Shown here in pieces: positions 1 through 8,069 of a DNA stretch of 10,333 nt. This DNA is from Conidiobolus incongruus B7586 (taxonomy: Eukaryota > Entomophthoromycota > Entomophthoromycetes > Entomophthorales > Conidiobolaceae). The stretch lies in the NCBI GenBank assembly GCA_000697335.1, contig JNEM01007292.1, positions 1 to 10,333 of the forward strand, given 5' to 3'. The notes below the pieces were generated by a model. It did no database searches. It had not been told where the DNA came from and saw only the letters and a list, made by a program, of their open reading frames with translations. Position 1 is the first letter of the stretch, and each line of letters begins with the position of its first letter. The translations under genes and the position numbers were made by a program.

Positions 1-600
1 TATTTATTAATATTATTTAATAATATGTAATATAAATAATGGAATAATTAGATAAAAAATCATGGTAGAACCTTGTAATTGAAATTATAATTTAAATAAG
101 ATAAGTTTGAGATTAATTTGAATATATAATAAATAATAAATATAAAAGTTTAATATATAAATAAATATAATATAATGAATAATTTATAAAAAAGTTTTGT
201 TAATAATTATCATATTATTTAAATAAAATATTAAAAATTATGTTTAATATAAATAATTATTTTAATATAAAAATTATATTATGTATTTTTTAAACTTTAA
301 ACTTTCTTTTGATATTATTAAATATAATCATGTTAATTGATATTATAGATGTACTTAACTTGAAATGAATGAATTTAATTATAAAATTTATTTATAAATA
401 TATGATATTATTATTTAATAATGTATAATATTACAGTAAATTGATACAATACTATTATATAAATATCGAATACTATTATATTATTTATATTCAATTATTA
501 TTTCAAATTAATAATGAAAATATATTATTTTATCTGATAGACTTAATTTAATTCTCAACTAAATAATTAATAATTATATTTTAGATAAAAATTAGTTTGA
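1..600. other. AT-rich stretch, no gene seen
   Basis: This is extremely AT-rich sequence; for example, positions 181-240 contain only three G or C bases. Stops are frequent in all frames and I recognise no protein, RNA or repeat. It lies just beyond the integrase-like part of the minus-strand copia relic, so decayed downstream pol sequence would be expected here. That is an inference from position only: I could not read any reverse transcriptase motif. Confidence 0.6.
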
Positions 601-979
601 TAAACTAATAAATAAATCTAAATTTTTAACAGGTTTAAATTCAAATCAAAACTCACAAAGTTGGAATCTTTCCCACAAAATATCAAGTTGTAGAGTGATA
701 TTAAATTATTAATAGGATGAAAAAGATAGATAAAGCTTGAGATATTATAATTATTCTATTCAATAAATCAATTAAGAGGAACTCAAAGTCGAATCATACA
801 AAATTATCTAAATTCACTTCTGATCAGAGGAGGTGAATAATATTGAGTCATTAATATATCAGATATTAATTTAAACTTAATATAATAAAGATTTCAAAGT
901 GTACATATATTTATCATATTAGATTAATGAAATTCAAATCTCTATTAACTTAAATATTTTTAAGAATATATAGTGGAAA

Positions 980-1140
980 TAAGGGTCCAAAGAGTTCAAA
1001 ATCAAAATCACCTCAATAAACGTGCAAGTGATTTTTTGATCGGGTTTCAATTGGTGTAACCTTATTGATAATCATCAATCAAAAATCTCTTTAAGTAAAA
1101 TTCAATCTTGATCAATTGATAATTGATGATTTCATTATAA
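980..1140 (-). repeat. Inverted repeat arm, paired with 8885-9055
   Basis: Identical blocks shared with the reverse complement of 8885-9055 are 981-997 with 9035-9051 (17 bp), 1030-1042 with 8990-9002 (13 bp) and 1054-1072 with 8960-8978 (19 bp), in the same order, with diverged sequence between. They encode the same integrase linker, so these are two members of one retroelement family in opposite orientation, not a terminal repeat of one element. Confidence 0.8.
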
Positions 1141-2696
1141 AATGATATCATGATTTTTGGGTTACATATATTGAGACTATCACATAATAATATCTTGTTG
1201 AATACCATTCTTGATTATTATGGGTCATTCAAAAACAATTGATTTGACTAGATTAATGTAATGTTACAAAATCATTCACCAATATCTAATAATATCCAAA
1301 TAAACATAAATCCCAGTTTTGATGTAAAGTGATATCGATTCCGTAATATTCCTTTGTTCAAAAAAATTTATTCGCCTTGTTTCAAGCCAATTGAAAAAAT
1401 CTCATTAAATTATCAAATACAATCGTCACATTATATTCAACAATTTGTCCTGAATAGTTCCATATTCAATCTGAATCATACCACATCTATCAAATCTCAA
1501 AAGAATGATAAATCCAAATCCATATTCTTGGGAAAATATTTAAATCGATAATAAAATAATAAATTTTGATAATTCTTGAAATTATTAAAATTTTAATTTA
1601 ATTAATTAAGAATATAATAATCATTAGATCTTTCTTAATAGCCATTTGTCTTAATGATTTTGTAATAACAGAATTATTAAAAGTTGTTAATAAGTTATAT
1701 AATTTAATATTATTTTAAATTGGCTTATTAAATAATTAATTTATAAATCAATACTATCAATTTAAAATTTTATAAATTTTAACCGATTGATTAACATAGA
1801 GAGAAAAAATTGTTTGATAATGATCAAAAAGCCCTACTGCCAAATTCCCAGCAATATTAACCAAGTGGCAATCTTAAAGTTCTTTATGAAAGTTCATCTA
1901 TAAAAAAGTATGAGAAATCAGATTATAACAATTGTGACTTATCTCAATTTAGATAAATTCAATTTTGATTTCTATCTACATCTCTCCAAAATTTCTCATA
2001 TTACCTAATAGTGAGAATTTCAACTATCAACTATAGTTATTTTTTTGTTGATATTAGAATTGATAATGATGAGATATAAATAACTCACATAGATGAATTT
2101 AGCCTTAATTTGATAAGTAGAATTATAACTTAATTTGACTACTATATTTATATTAAATGAATTATTATCAAAAGATAATAAATTATGAACTTAAATTAAT
2201 CTGATTTATTATTGAGATTGAATAATAATTTTGTAATCAGTTGGAATTAATAATAAAAATTTCCTTGACTAATTTTATCGATTTACAATAATCTTAAAGA
2301 TGCTATAATTATATAATTAAAAAACCTAAATCACTAAAAAATAGCGTTATTTTTTTATTAAAGCTTAACGGATAAATGTTATAGTAAAGATCATGATATT
2401 ATTAACAATTAAAATATATTTTGAATAATGTGATAGAAAAAAAAGTCATGATAAAAGAATAATAATATTAATGATGTTAATGCCGAATTAATTTATGACT
2501 TGAATAAAGTCATGCAAAATATAAAGTATTCAATCAGATGATATTAAATGGATTAAAACAGAATGTTACCAAATTAGGTATAATTCAAACAATCAAAAAA
2601 ATTTTAGTCAATCCCTTTTTTAGACCTTCAAACCTGATTGGTCAAGAGTTTGAGATACAATAAATTCATAATAATGGATTGGAATTGAGTCATTTA

Positions 2697-2882
2697 ATGG
2701 TGAAATTGGGTTATTGAAATGGTTTCAATAGTTATCAGTATGGTGTAAGTGATATGATATTGGTGTAAAATGGTTAATAATAAGTAATTATCAATCATTA
2801 AACGTATCGCGCAACATGAATTGGTTAATTGGTTGATAAGAATTGATTTAAGTTGTGTAGGACAAATAAAAAGAAAGGTTAA
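2697..2882 (-). other. gag (UBN2-like) patch of copia relic copy 1
   Basis: This is the longest stop-free stretch on the minus strand of the left half: 62 codons where stops otherwise come about every ten. The translation resembles the UBN2 part of copia gag: a QLTNS-like segment, an acidic DN followed by LLLTILH, a tyrosine pair near HITYTIL, then an IET segment. The plus strand here is strikingly G-rich against C (15 G to 2 C in 2701-2760), as expected for the antisense of an A/C-rich retroelement strand. There is no usable start and no promoter, so it is read as part of the fossil, not as a host gene. Confidence 0.45.
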
Positions 2883-2885
2883 TCA

Positions 2886-3640
2886 AATTTTTATATTCAA
2901 TTAAATTGGGTAAAATTGGGTTTGAATATTATAATATAATTCCAAAATATCCCACACGCTATCAATTCATCTGTAGTTGTCAAAACTCTATAACCTATAC
3001 CATATTAATTTTTCTTAGTTTGAGAACTTTTTTGAAATATAAAATACTAGATTAAATAGATATTTATCAAAAAATGTTTATAATTATAATATAATACAAC
3101 ATATCACAGTCATTTTTGTAAAATTAATTAAATTGATTCAATTTAATATTTGAATTTTAAGGCTCCGAAAATTTCCGATCAAGTTCATTTTTTAATAATC
3201 ACTTTTTTATATTTATTTTTATTTTTATTTTATTTAGAAATGAAAGAATTATCGATCTTAATAAAAATAATTAATTATGATTATTAAAAAAAAGAAATTT
3301 TATATTTTAAATAATAATTTTTTTTATTCATAATTCAAATTCCTAAAGTCAGATTACAAATAGAGGAATCTTTTCTTATAATTTCACATTATTAATTTAG
3401 TAATATATTTTTGATAAAATAGACCAAATTATCATCTGATATTCGTGATTCTATTTTTATTAGTTAGAGATAAATTGATAAGGAAACTAAGAAGAGATTT
3501 TATGATTTTATATGGAATTGGGAAAATCATCCTATTTTTGGATGCAATGAGTTCAGTTTACATTGAAATTCATCTGATAATTGAGTCATACCATTTTTAT
3601 CAGTTGCTATTTTTTGGCTGATATCGTTCGCTTATGTTAA
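2886..3640. other. AT-rich spacer with one weak integrase-like patch
   Basis: The stretch is mostly AT-rich with homopolymer tracts (for example T runs at 3197-3240 and 3310-3330) and no gene. Plus-strand positions of about 3510-3610 read as a short patch with YFW followed by alternating hydrophobic residues, which faintly resembles the zinc-binding (H2C2) lead-in of Ty3/gypsy integrases. It is too short and too degraded to assign with confidence and could be chance. No LTR was recognised. Confidence 0.2.
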
Positions 3641-4180
3641 ATTATAGATAATTATTAAGAATATAGATAGGCGAAAAGTGCATTGTATTAAATAACATTA
3701 TCTCATATTATATTATCAACTCAAGTACTTTTGATATTGAATTGCTATTGAAGACTTTAATTTAAAATCATTATTCAAAATTGGTAAGTCCTTCATTTTA
3801 CCTTATAAGGTAAAATGATAAACTGACATACAAATTAACGATAGGTAAGGATGATCTAAGCTCTAAGGTAGAATTTTTACTGATTAAAACTCTGATAAGA
3901 GAGTTTGATTTGTTTTGGAAATTCGAGTTAATGATAATTGGAAAGAGGAAATCATGTGGAAATTAAATAAAATTCCAATCAGTTCAAAGTTATAGTGGAG
4001 TGTGATTGGTTTAAGATGATATCAGAATTGATTATTATCAAATTGGTGAGAATTCATGTTGAGAATTTATATTAATTGAATGTGGTACAATAAAGAGCTT
4101 TATCAGCTTTAAAATAATGTTTATCGATAATAATGATAACAAATTGGGTTTAATTGTTTGATTTCGATTAAATTTTGTGA
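3641..4180 (+). promoter_or_regulatory. Distal upstream region of the homeodomain gene
   Basis: There is no gene here. The region is AT-rich, with G exceeding C on the plus strand (12 G to 4 C in 3961-4020, 10 to 3 in 4021-4080). It contains many GATA-type hexamers (TGATAA or TTATCA), for instance around 3895, 4035 and 4130, but these are dense across the whole window and so are weak evidence for regulation. The palindrome at 3793-3818 is the only clearly structured element. Confidence 0.3.
3793..3818. repeat. Perfect 26-bp palindrome
   Basis: The left arm tcattttacctta is followed immediately by its exact reverse complement taaggtaaaatga, with no spacer. The palindrome includes three G-C pairs per arm-pair and is not a simple TA run, unlike most palindromes in this window. 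It lies about 510 bp upstream of the homeodomain start codon. A further AAGGTA copy sits at 3865-3870. It could be a dimeric regulator site, a cruciform-prone sequence or a transposon footprint; the sequence does not decide. Confidence 0.6.
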
Positions 4181-4181
4181 G

Positions 4182-4326
4182 TATATAAATCGTCCTCATT
4201 TCTCTATTCATGTTCATTCAATTCATTATTTGACTTTCTCTTCTCCCTACTCCTTTTGTGTCTACTTGTATTTATATATTTATATATTTATAATTTATTT
4301 AAATCACTCACTCACTCACATTCAAA
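4182..4326 (+). promoter_or_regulatory. Core promoter and 5' leader of the homeodomain gene
   Basis: A TATA box, TATATAAAT, lies at 4182-4190, 137 bp before the ATG. Downstream the plus strand abruptly becomes C-rich (16 C to 4 G in 4201-4260) with a CT-rich tract around 4232-4268, a TTTATATA repeat around 4271-4299, and four TCAC repeats at 4304-4319 leading to TTCAAA just before the ATG. The TATA-plus-CT-rich-leader layout is familiar in fungi. An ATG at 4210 opens a 7-codon frame ending at 4233, but it lies only about 20 bp from the TATA box, so it is probably at or upstream of the transcription start and not in the mRNA. Confidence 0.6.
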
Positions 4327-4746
4327 ATGCCCAGTACTCACAACACTGACTCCATTAAAACTCGTTTCTACAACCCTCACTTTACCAGAAGTCGCACTAG
4401 ACTCACTGAATACCAAACTGCTTTACTTGAGCAAATGTATTTGACCACTAACAATCCTCAATTATCCACTAGAAAGCAACTTTCACAACAACTTGGAATG
4501 TCTCCTAGAACTATCCAAGTCTGGTTTCAAAACCGTCGTGCTAAGGAAAGATCCATACAATCTGCCATGCATTCTTCAGTATCATCCACCTCATCCTCAG
4601 CATGCTCCTCTGCACTTCACTCTGAGGACAATTCATATGATTTGCCCTCCAGCGATTCCAACGGCACCCAACGCGTCTCAGAATTCTGGAAGACCACCAT
4701 GTCAATCATTCGCTATTTGCCAGAGTCCAGACCCTCATCTCCTTAA
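4327..4746 (+). CDS. Small homeodomain transcription factor
   Basis: The 139-residue product is a probable sequence-specific DNA-binding nuclear protein. The homeodomain spans residues 19-78 and is of the standard 60-residue type with no TALE insertion. Using homeodomain numbering, R5 is residue 23, L16 is residue 34, and the recognition helix has V47, W48, F49, Q50, N51 and R53 (residues 65-69 and 71), in the motif TIQVWFQNRRAKER. These residues usually recognise a TAAT core. Position 20, usually Phe, is Tyr (residue 38). After it come a Ser-rich stretch (residues 80-98), an acidic patch and a tail ending RPSSP. The start is supported by A at -3, the leader upstream, and only 18 residues preceding the domain. 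G+C is 44%, far above the flanks. It is short for a fungal homeobox protein and stands alone. It resembles generic fungal homeobox (Pho2/Yox1-like) proteins; orthology and any mating-type role cannot be judged. Confidence 0.93.
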   Translation: MPSTHNTDSIKTRFYNPHFTRSRTRLTEYQTALLEQMYLTTNNPQLSTRKQLSQQLGMSPRTIQVWFQNRRAKERSIQSAMHSSVSSTSSSACSSALHSEDNSYDLPSSDSNGTQRVSEFWKTTMSIIRYLPESRPSSP

Positions 4747-5040
4747 TTAATTTATTTTTCTACCTTATCCTTCCCAACTTGTACTTTTATAATGCAATAT
4801 CTCTCAAGATACTCGAGATATTCATACTAACGAATGGTTAAAATATCAAATATAAACAGGTTCAAAAACACTGAAAACTACTGGCAAACGAACTCGGGGA
4901 GTTCTAAACTTCGAAATTTAACGCCCTCCATAACCTACCTAATTCCATATGTATTATGTCTGTATATTTAATTATTACTTAAAGGATTCCCTAATTTAAT
5001 CCCAAAAAATAAAATTAATTTAATAACTATCTAAAAATGT
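4747..5040 (+). other. Probable 3' UTR of the homeodomain gene
   Basis: Base composition stays less AT-rich than the surrounding desert until about 4990, which fits a transcribed 3' UTR. A canonical AATAAA poly(A) signal lies at 5008-5013. The stretch also contains TACTAAC at 4825-4831 followed 28 nt later by an ACAG acceptor-like end at 4856-4859, so a 3' UTR intron is possible; the nearest donor-like site is a weak GTACTT at 4781. No coding continuation in frame with the homeodomain could be built. Confidence 0.45.
5008..5013 (+). terminator. Candidate poly(A) signal AATAAA
   Basis: An exact AATAAA lies 262 bp after the stop codon, near the point where the less AT-rich transcribed-looking sequence gives way to AT desert. 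In such AT-rich DNA the hexamer occurs often by chance, so position is the main support. Confidence 0.35.
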
Positions 5041-5410
5041 ACAGTGTATATATTATATTTATTTTTATTACAAATTAATTAATAATATAATTATAATATA
5101 TAATATCTTAATATATTTAATTAATTTAGATTATCCTGCTTATATTAATTTTCTTTTATAAAAAAAAATAATAATAAAATTAATTTATCAAACTTAATTC
5201 ATTATATTAAACTTCCCGTAAAATTCCTCCAAATTTGAATTAATTTTGACCTAATTTAGGCAAATTATTCAATTTTATTTAATATGATATTCTTTGGTTC
5301 TAGTTGATTTCTAAATTGAGAGGTAATTACCTTTTGTGGATTTTGATAAGATAAGAGTAGTTGAGATCGTCATTAATAATTTAGAGGTCTGAATAACTAG
5401 TCATTCTTAA

Positions 5411-5433
5411 TATATATATATATATATATATAT
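5411..5433. repeat. (TA)n microsatellite
   Basis: There are 23 uninterrupted bases of alternating T and A. Confidence 0.95.
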
Positions 5434-5690
5434 TTGTTTCAAAATTTTAAATTAATAAAATTCACTAATCATTATTTTAAACAATAAAATAATTTTATAG
5501 TATAAATATGGCGTAATTATTAACATAATTACTTATTATTTTTTTTAATGTTATTCACCTAAATATTTAGATTATTATCGGAGTTATAGAAATTATTAAA
5601 TTTATATCCGAATTTAATAATTATTATTAATTATTAATTATTTAAAATTTTATTAAGGTTTAAATTTTAGAAAAAGTACTTTGATTTTAA

Positions 5691-5706
5691 ATATATATAT
5701 ATATAT
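5691..5706. repeat. (AT)8 microsatellite
   Basis: There are sixteen bases of alternating A and T. Confidence 0.9.
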
Positions 5707-6087
5707 TAAGCTGATTATTCAACCCTTAAAATTTAATATAAATTTTTTCAAGTATTAATTTTTTTTAATTGATATATAATATTTTCATTCATAAAAAGTA
5801 ATAATAAAATCAAAATTCATTATTAATTTTTCAATTTGGTATTATATTTATATACTAATTAATTTAAAAATTGAATAAAATTATAATTTATAATTATTAG
5901 GCACAGTATATAATATATATTAATATTTATAGCATTTTTAATATATTGCTTAAGATTAATACAGTAATGCTTGGTACATATAAGTCAAAAATATTTTTAA
6001 ATGAAAATCTTTTTCTATTTTTTATTTGATTTTGATAATGATATTTATAATATGAATATAATTTAAATTGTTTATTTGGGATATTTC

Positions 6088-6107
6088 TATTATTATTATT
6101 ATTATTA
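6088..6107. repeat. (TAT)n microsatellite
   Basis: Six TAT units plus a partial unit run without interruption. Confidence 0.9.
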
Positions 6108-6189
6108 ATCTTAATTTCTTGGTTTAAATAATAATAGAAATAGTACAATTATCAATATCTAAATACCTTTAACCATACGAGGATATCAT

Positions 6190-6345
6190 TACCAATGGTG
6201 AAAGATCCTAGACAACTTTACCTATTGAACTAAAGTAATATCATAAAATCCACTTATAATGACATCACTAACAATAACTTGCAGATTTTGTAACGTAGCT
6301 ATTGATAAAGGCCATATATCAGAGTGATCAATCCAAAGGTATTTT
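6190..6345 (-). mobile_element. Ty3/gypsy integrase-like relic patch
   Basis: The minus-strand translation from about 6345 down to 6225 is open for roughly forty codons in a stop-dense region. It begins KYLWIDHSDIWPLSIA, which resembles the start of the gypsy-type integrase core, where a KY-hydrophobic-D-H-S-W-P pattern surrounds the first catalytic Asp. A following stretch (SDVIISGFYDI) fits the next helix and strand. It is a short, old fragment with several breaks and no visible LTR. It points opposite to the reverse-transcriptase-like patches to its right, so they are not one intact element. The assignment is by eye and tentative. Confidence 0.35.
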
Positions 6346-6690
6346 TAAAAACTTTTAGATAAATCATTATCTCTCAAGTAGTTTTCATATAATACTGATT
6401 CTAATTTTTTTTCATAAATATCAAAAATAATCATTTAAGTAATTTAATTTAGAAAATTTAGAAAATTTTATATTCACAAAATAAATAATATCTTAATTTT
6501 TAAAATATTCAATATAATTAGATATTATACAATATTAAATAATATATAGTGACTATTGTATTAAAATATAATATAATTATCAAATATTACGATAATCAAC
6601 TATGAACCAATATATTAAAATCATTAACTATCAAAATCATATGAAATTTTTAACTCAATCTAATTTAGATATTTGAAATATTATTTTAAA
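6346..6690. other. AT-rich spacer, nothing recognised
   Basis: The sequence is AT-rich with repeated AGAAAATTT-type tracts (6450-6470) and no readable domain, RNA gene or promoter. Confidence 0.6.
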
Positions 6691-6694
6691 ATAA

Positions 6695-7450
6695 TAGTTA
6701 AGGGATTACAGATAAGTACAAGATTGCGAGTTGTACTAGAATTATTGCAGGAATTTAGAGATATTTTATAACAAATATTGATTTATGCCATACCTTATTA
6801 CCATTTAGATTATTTCTTTCCTTTATTGAGTTGGAGTTGACTAAGTTTAAGATATTTTTTAGCGGAATTAAAAATTAATTTGAGCCGATTAATAGATAAG
6901 AGTTATAATGTAATAATAGATATAAACCATCAATTGTATCTATTTTTGAATATTTAACTTTGATAACAAAATATTATTAGTTTTTTTTTCAAATGTGCAA
7001 ACTTTAACAAATCTTTTGTACAATTTGTTTAACTATTTAAAATCTTACTAAATCTGATACTCATCAAAATTAACAATCATTATTGAAACGATAGTTTTAA
7101 TAACTATTTAAACCACAAAAGTTTATTTTAATCAGATATTCCGCCTAGTACTATGTTAAAGAGCATAAAGTTAGTATTGATCATCAACAATCTAATCAAA
7201 TTTGGCTGTATTCAAAGTGATTATAAGAGAAGCATTCATTGGCCAAAATTATCAATTTAATGAACATATTCAATAAAATTTATTAAATGGCATAATAAAT
7301 GAATCAACTATTGAGTAATACATCGCAGCAATAACAAAATTCTTAAATTTTTATCAAAAAACGTGTATCTTTGTTAAAATCGGGATTCTATCAATACAGT
7401 TATCAGTAATCTTATAGGATCATCGATATCTTTAAAACTATTTCTATACA
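6695..7450 (+). mobile_element. Reverse-transcriptase-like relic, probably Ty3/gypsy
   Basis: The plus strand at about 6700-6910 reads as LELLQEFRDIL followed further on by LSLRYFLAELKINLSRLIDK. Together these resemble the lead-in to gypsy-type reverse transcriptases, where a short LL-x-FxD-hydrophobic motif is followed by a YxLSxxEL...LLDKG segment. About 7125-7255 is a further open stretch of 40-odd codons (SIKLVLIINNLIKFG, then SDYK) that could be the next part of the same reverse transcriptase or a copia RVT_2 start. It is an old fossil with many breaks. No LTR or catalytic YxDD box was found. Confidence 0.35.
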
Positions 7451-8069
7451 GATAAATAATGATGTAATATACTTAGCACATTGAATAATCACTTAATCAG
7501 ATTAATATTAATAATACATAATTATTTTTTACATAGTTTATCTAAGTTATATATCTATTCAAAGAAAATAAAAATAATTAAAAAATTCATTTAACAACGG
7601 ATATTCATTGATAATTTACTTTAGATAATATTGATTAAATTTTAAAGTTAAAATATTATTTAAATTATTGATGATATTTTGATATAATAAAATTTGATCA
7701 GATTAATTTTATTGATATTTTCGATTTATATAATATTTTTATATTAAATATTCTAATTATATATAATTTTTAATATTATTCCTTTTAATTAAATATATTA
7801 TAGTGCAATTTCATTAATAATAACTCAAGTATGATATTAATCCAATATAATTGATAAAATTCAATGTTCTTGTAAATTATATCAAAAATAGTCAAAAACC
7901 AATATATATATATATATATATATGCATATTGATTGGTAAAAAAATCAAAAAATATATCTCACATTTGTCAATAATAATAGATTTAATTCCTATCAATTCA
8001 AGTAAACCTTTTTACACTCAATTTTAAATCTTTATCAAATCTATGAATTCAGAGATTTTGAAAACTGAA
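7451..8069. other. AT-rich spacer, no gene seen
   Basis: Stops are dense in all frames. It includes an AT run at 7902-7923. The gag end of copia copy 2 would be expected here from its position, but I could not read one with any confidence. Confidence 0.55.
7902..7923. repeat. (AT)11 microsatellite
   Basis: There are twenty-two bases of alternating A and T, followed by GCATAT. Confidence 0.95.

Larger units (their letters stand above)
600..2885 (-). mobile_element. Decayed Ty1/copia-type LTR retroelement relic (copy 1)
   Basis: Minus-strand translations give patches of a copia-type polyprotein in the family's order. About 2882-2697 is a 62-codon open stretch resembling the gag UBN2 region (QLTNS, then DNYLLLTILH and a TY pair). 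About 1900-1840 is a weak zinc-knuckle-like patch. About 1540-1275 resembles the protease-to-pre-integrase junction, ending in TGIYVYLDI. About 1130-980 resembles the linker into the integrase core (NKVT, TRSKN, ELFGPL). About 900-600 is a fainter integrase-like continuation. It is an old, non-functional fossil with many breaks (dozens). No LTRs could be recognised, so true ends are unknown, and the wide spacing between the gag and protease patches suggests inserted DNA. The copia assignment rests on motif order and the GP motif after the linker. Confidence 0.55.
5041..6190. other. AT desert with microsatellites, no gene seen
   Basis: This is the most AT-rich stretch of the window; 5041-5100 has four G or C bases. 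It contains TA/AT runs and a TAT run, listed separately. The only open frame of note (minus strand 5927-6148) is Asn/Tyr/Lys-rich low complexity, which AT-rich DNA produces by chance. I see no RNA gene and no relic domain. Confidence 0.7.

Noticed and set aside
1354-1551. 65-codon plus-strand open frame starting at TTG
   Set aside because: The minus strand of the same stretch reads as copia protease/pre-integrase-like sequence, so this frame is best seen as its antisense. It also lacks an ATG start and a leader.
2610-2850. Possible host exon on the minus strand in another frame (His/Pro/Asn-rich)
   Set aside because: The open runs are short (20 and 34 codons), and a different frame of the same strand gives a better, gag-like explanation.
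4210-4233. Seven-codon upstream open reading frame
   Set aside because: Its ATG lies only about 20 bp after the TATA box, so it is probably not included in the mRNA.
4158-4349. Plus-strand open frame across the leader of the homeodomain gene
   Set aside because: It begins at a non-ATG codon upstream of the TATA box and runs through the promoter and leader; the product is low-complexity Tyr/Ile/Leu-rich sequence.
4256-4444. Plus-strand open frame overlapping the start of the homeodomain CDS
   Set aside because: It is an out-of-frame shadow of the homeodomain gene with no recognisable domain.
4493-4750. Plus-strand open frame overlapping the end of the homeodomain CDS
   Set aside because: It is an out-of-frame shadow; the homeodomain frame carries the conserved WFQNRR motif.
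5927-6148. 73-codon minus-strand open frame
   Set aside because: It is Asn/Tyr/Lys-rich low complexity partly produced by the TAT microsatellite, with no promoter or domain.
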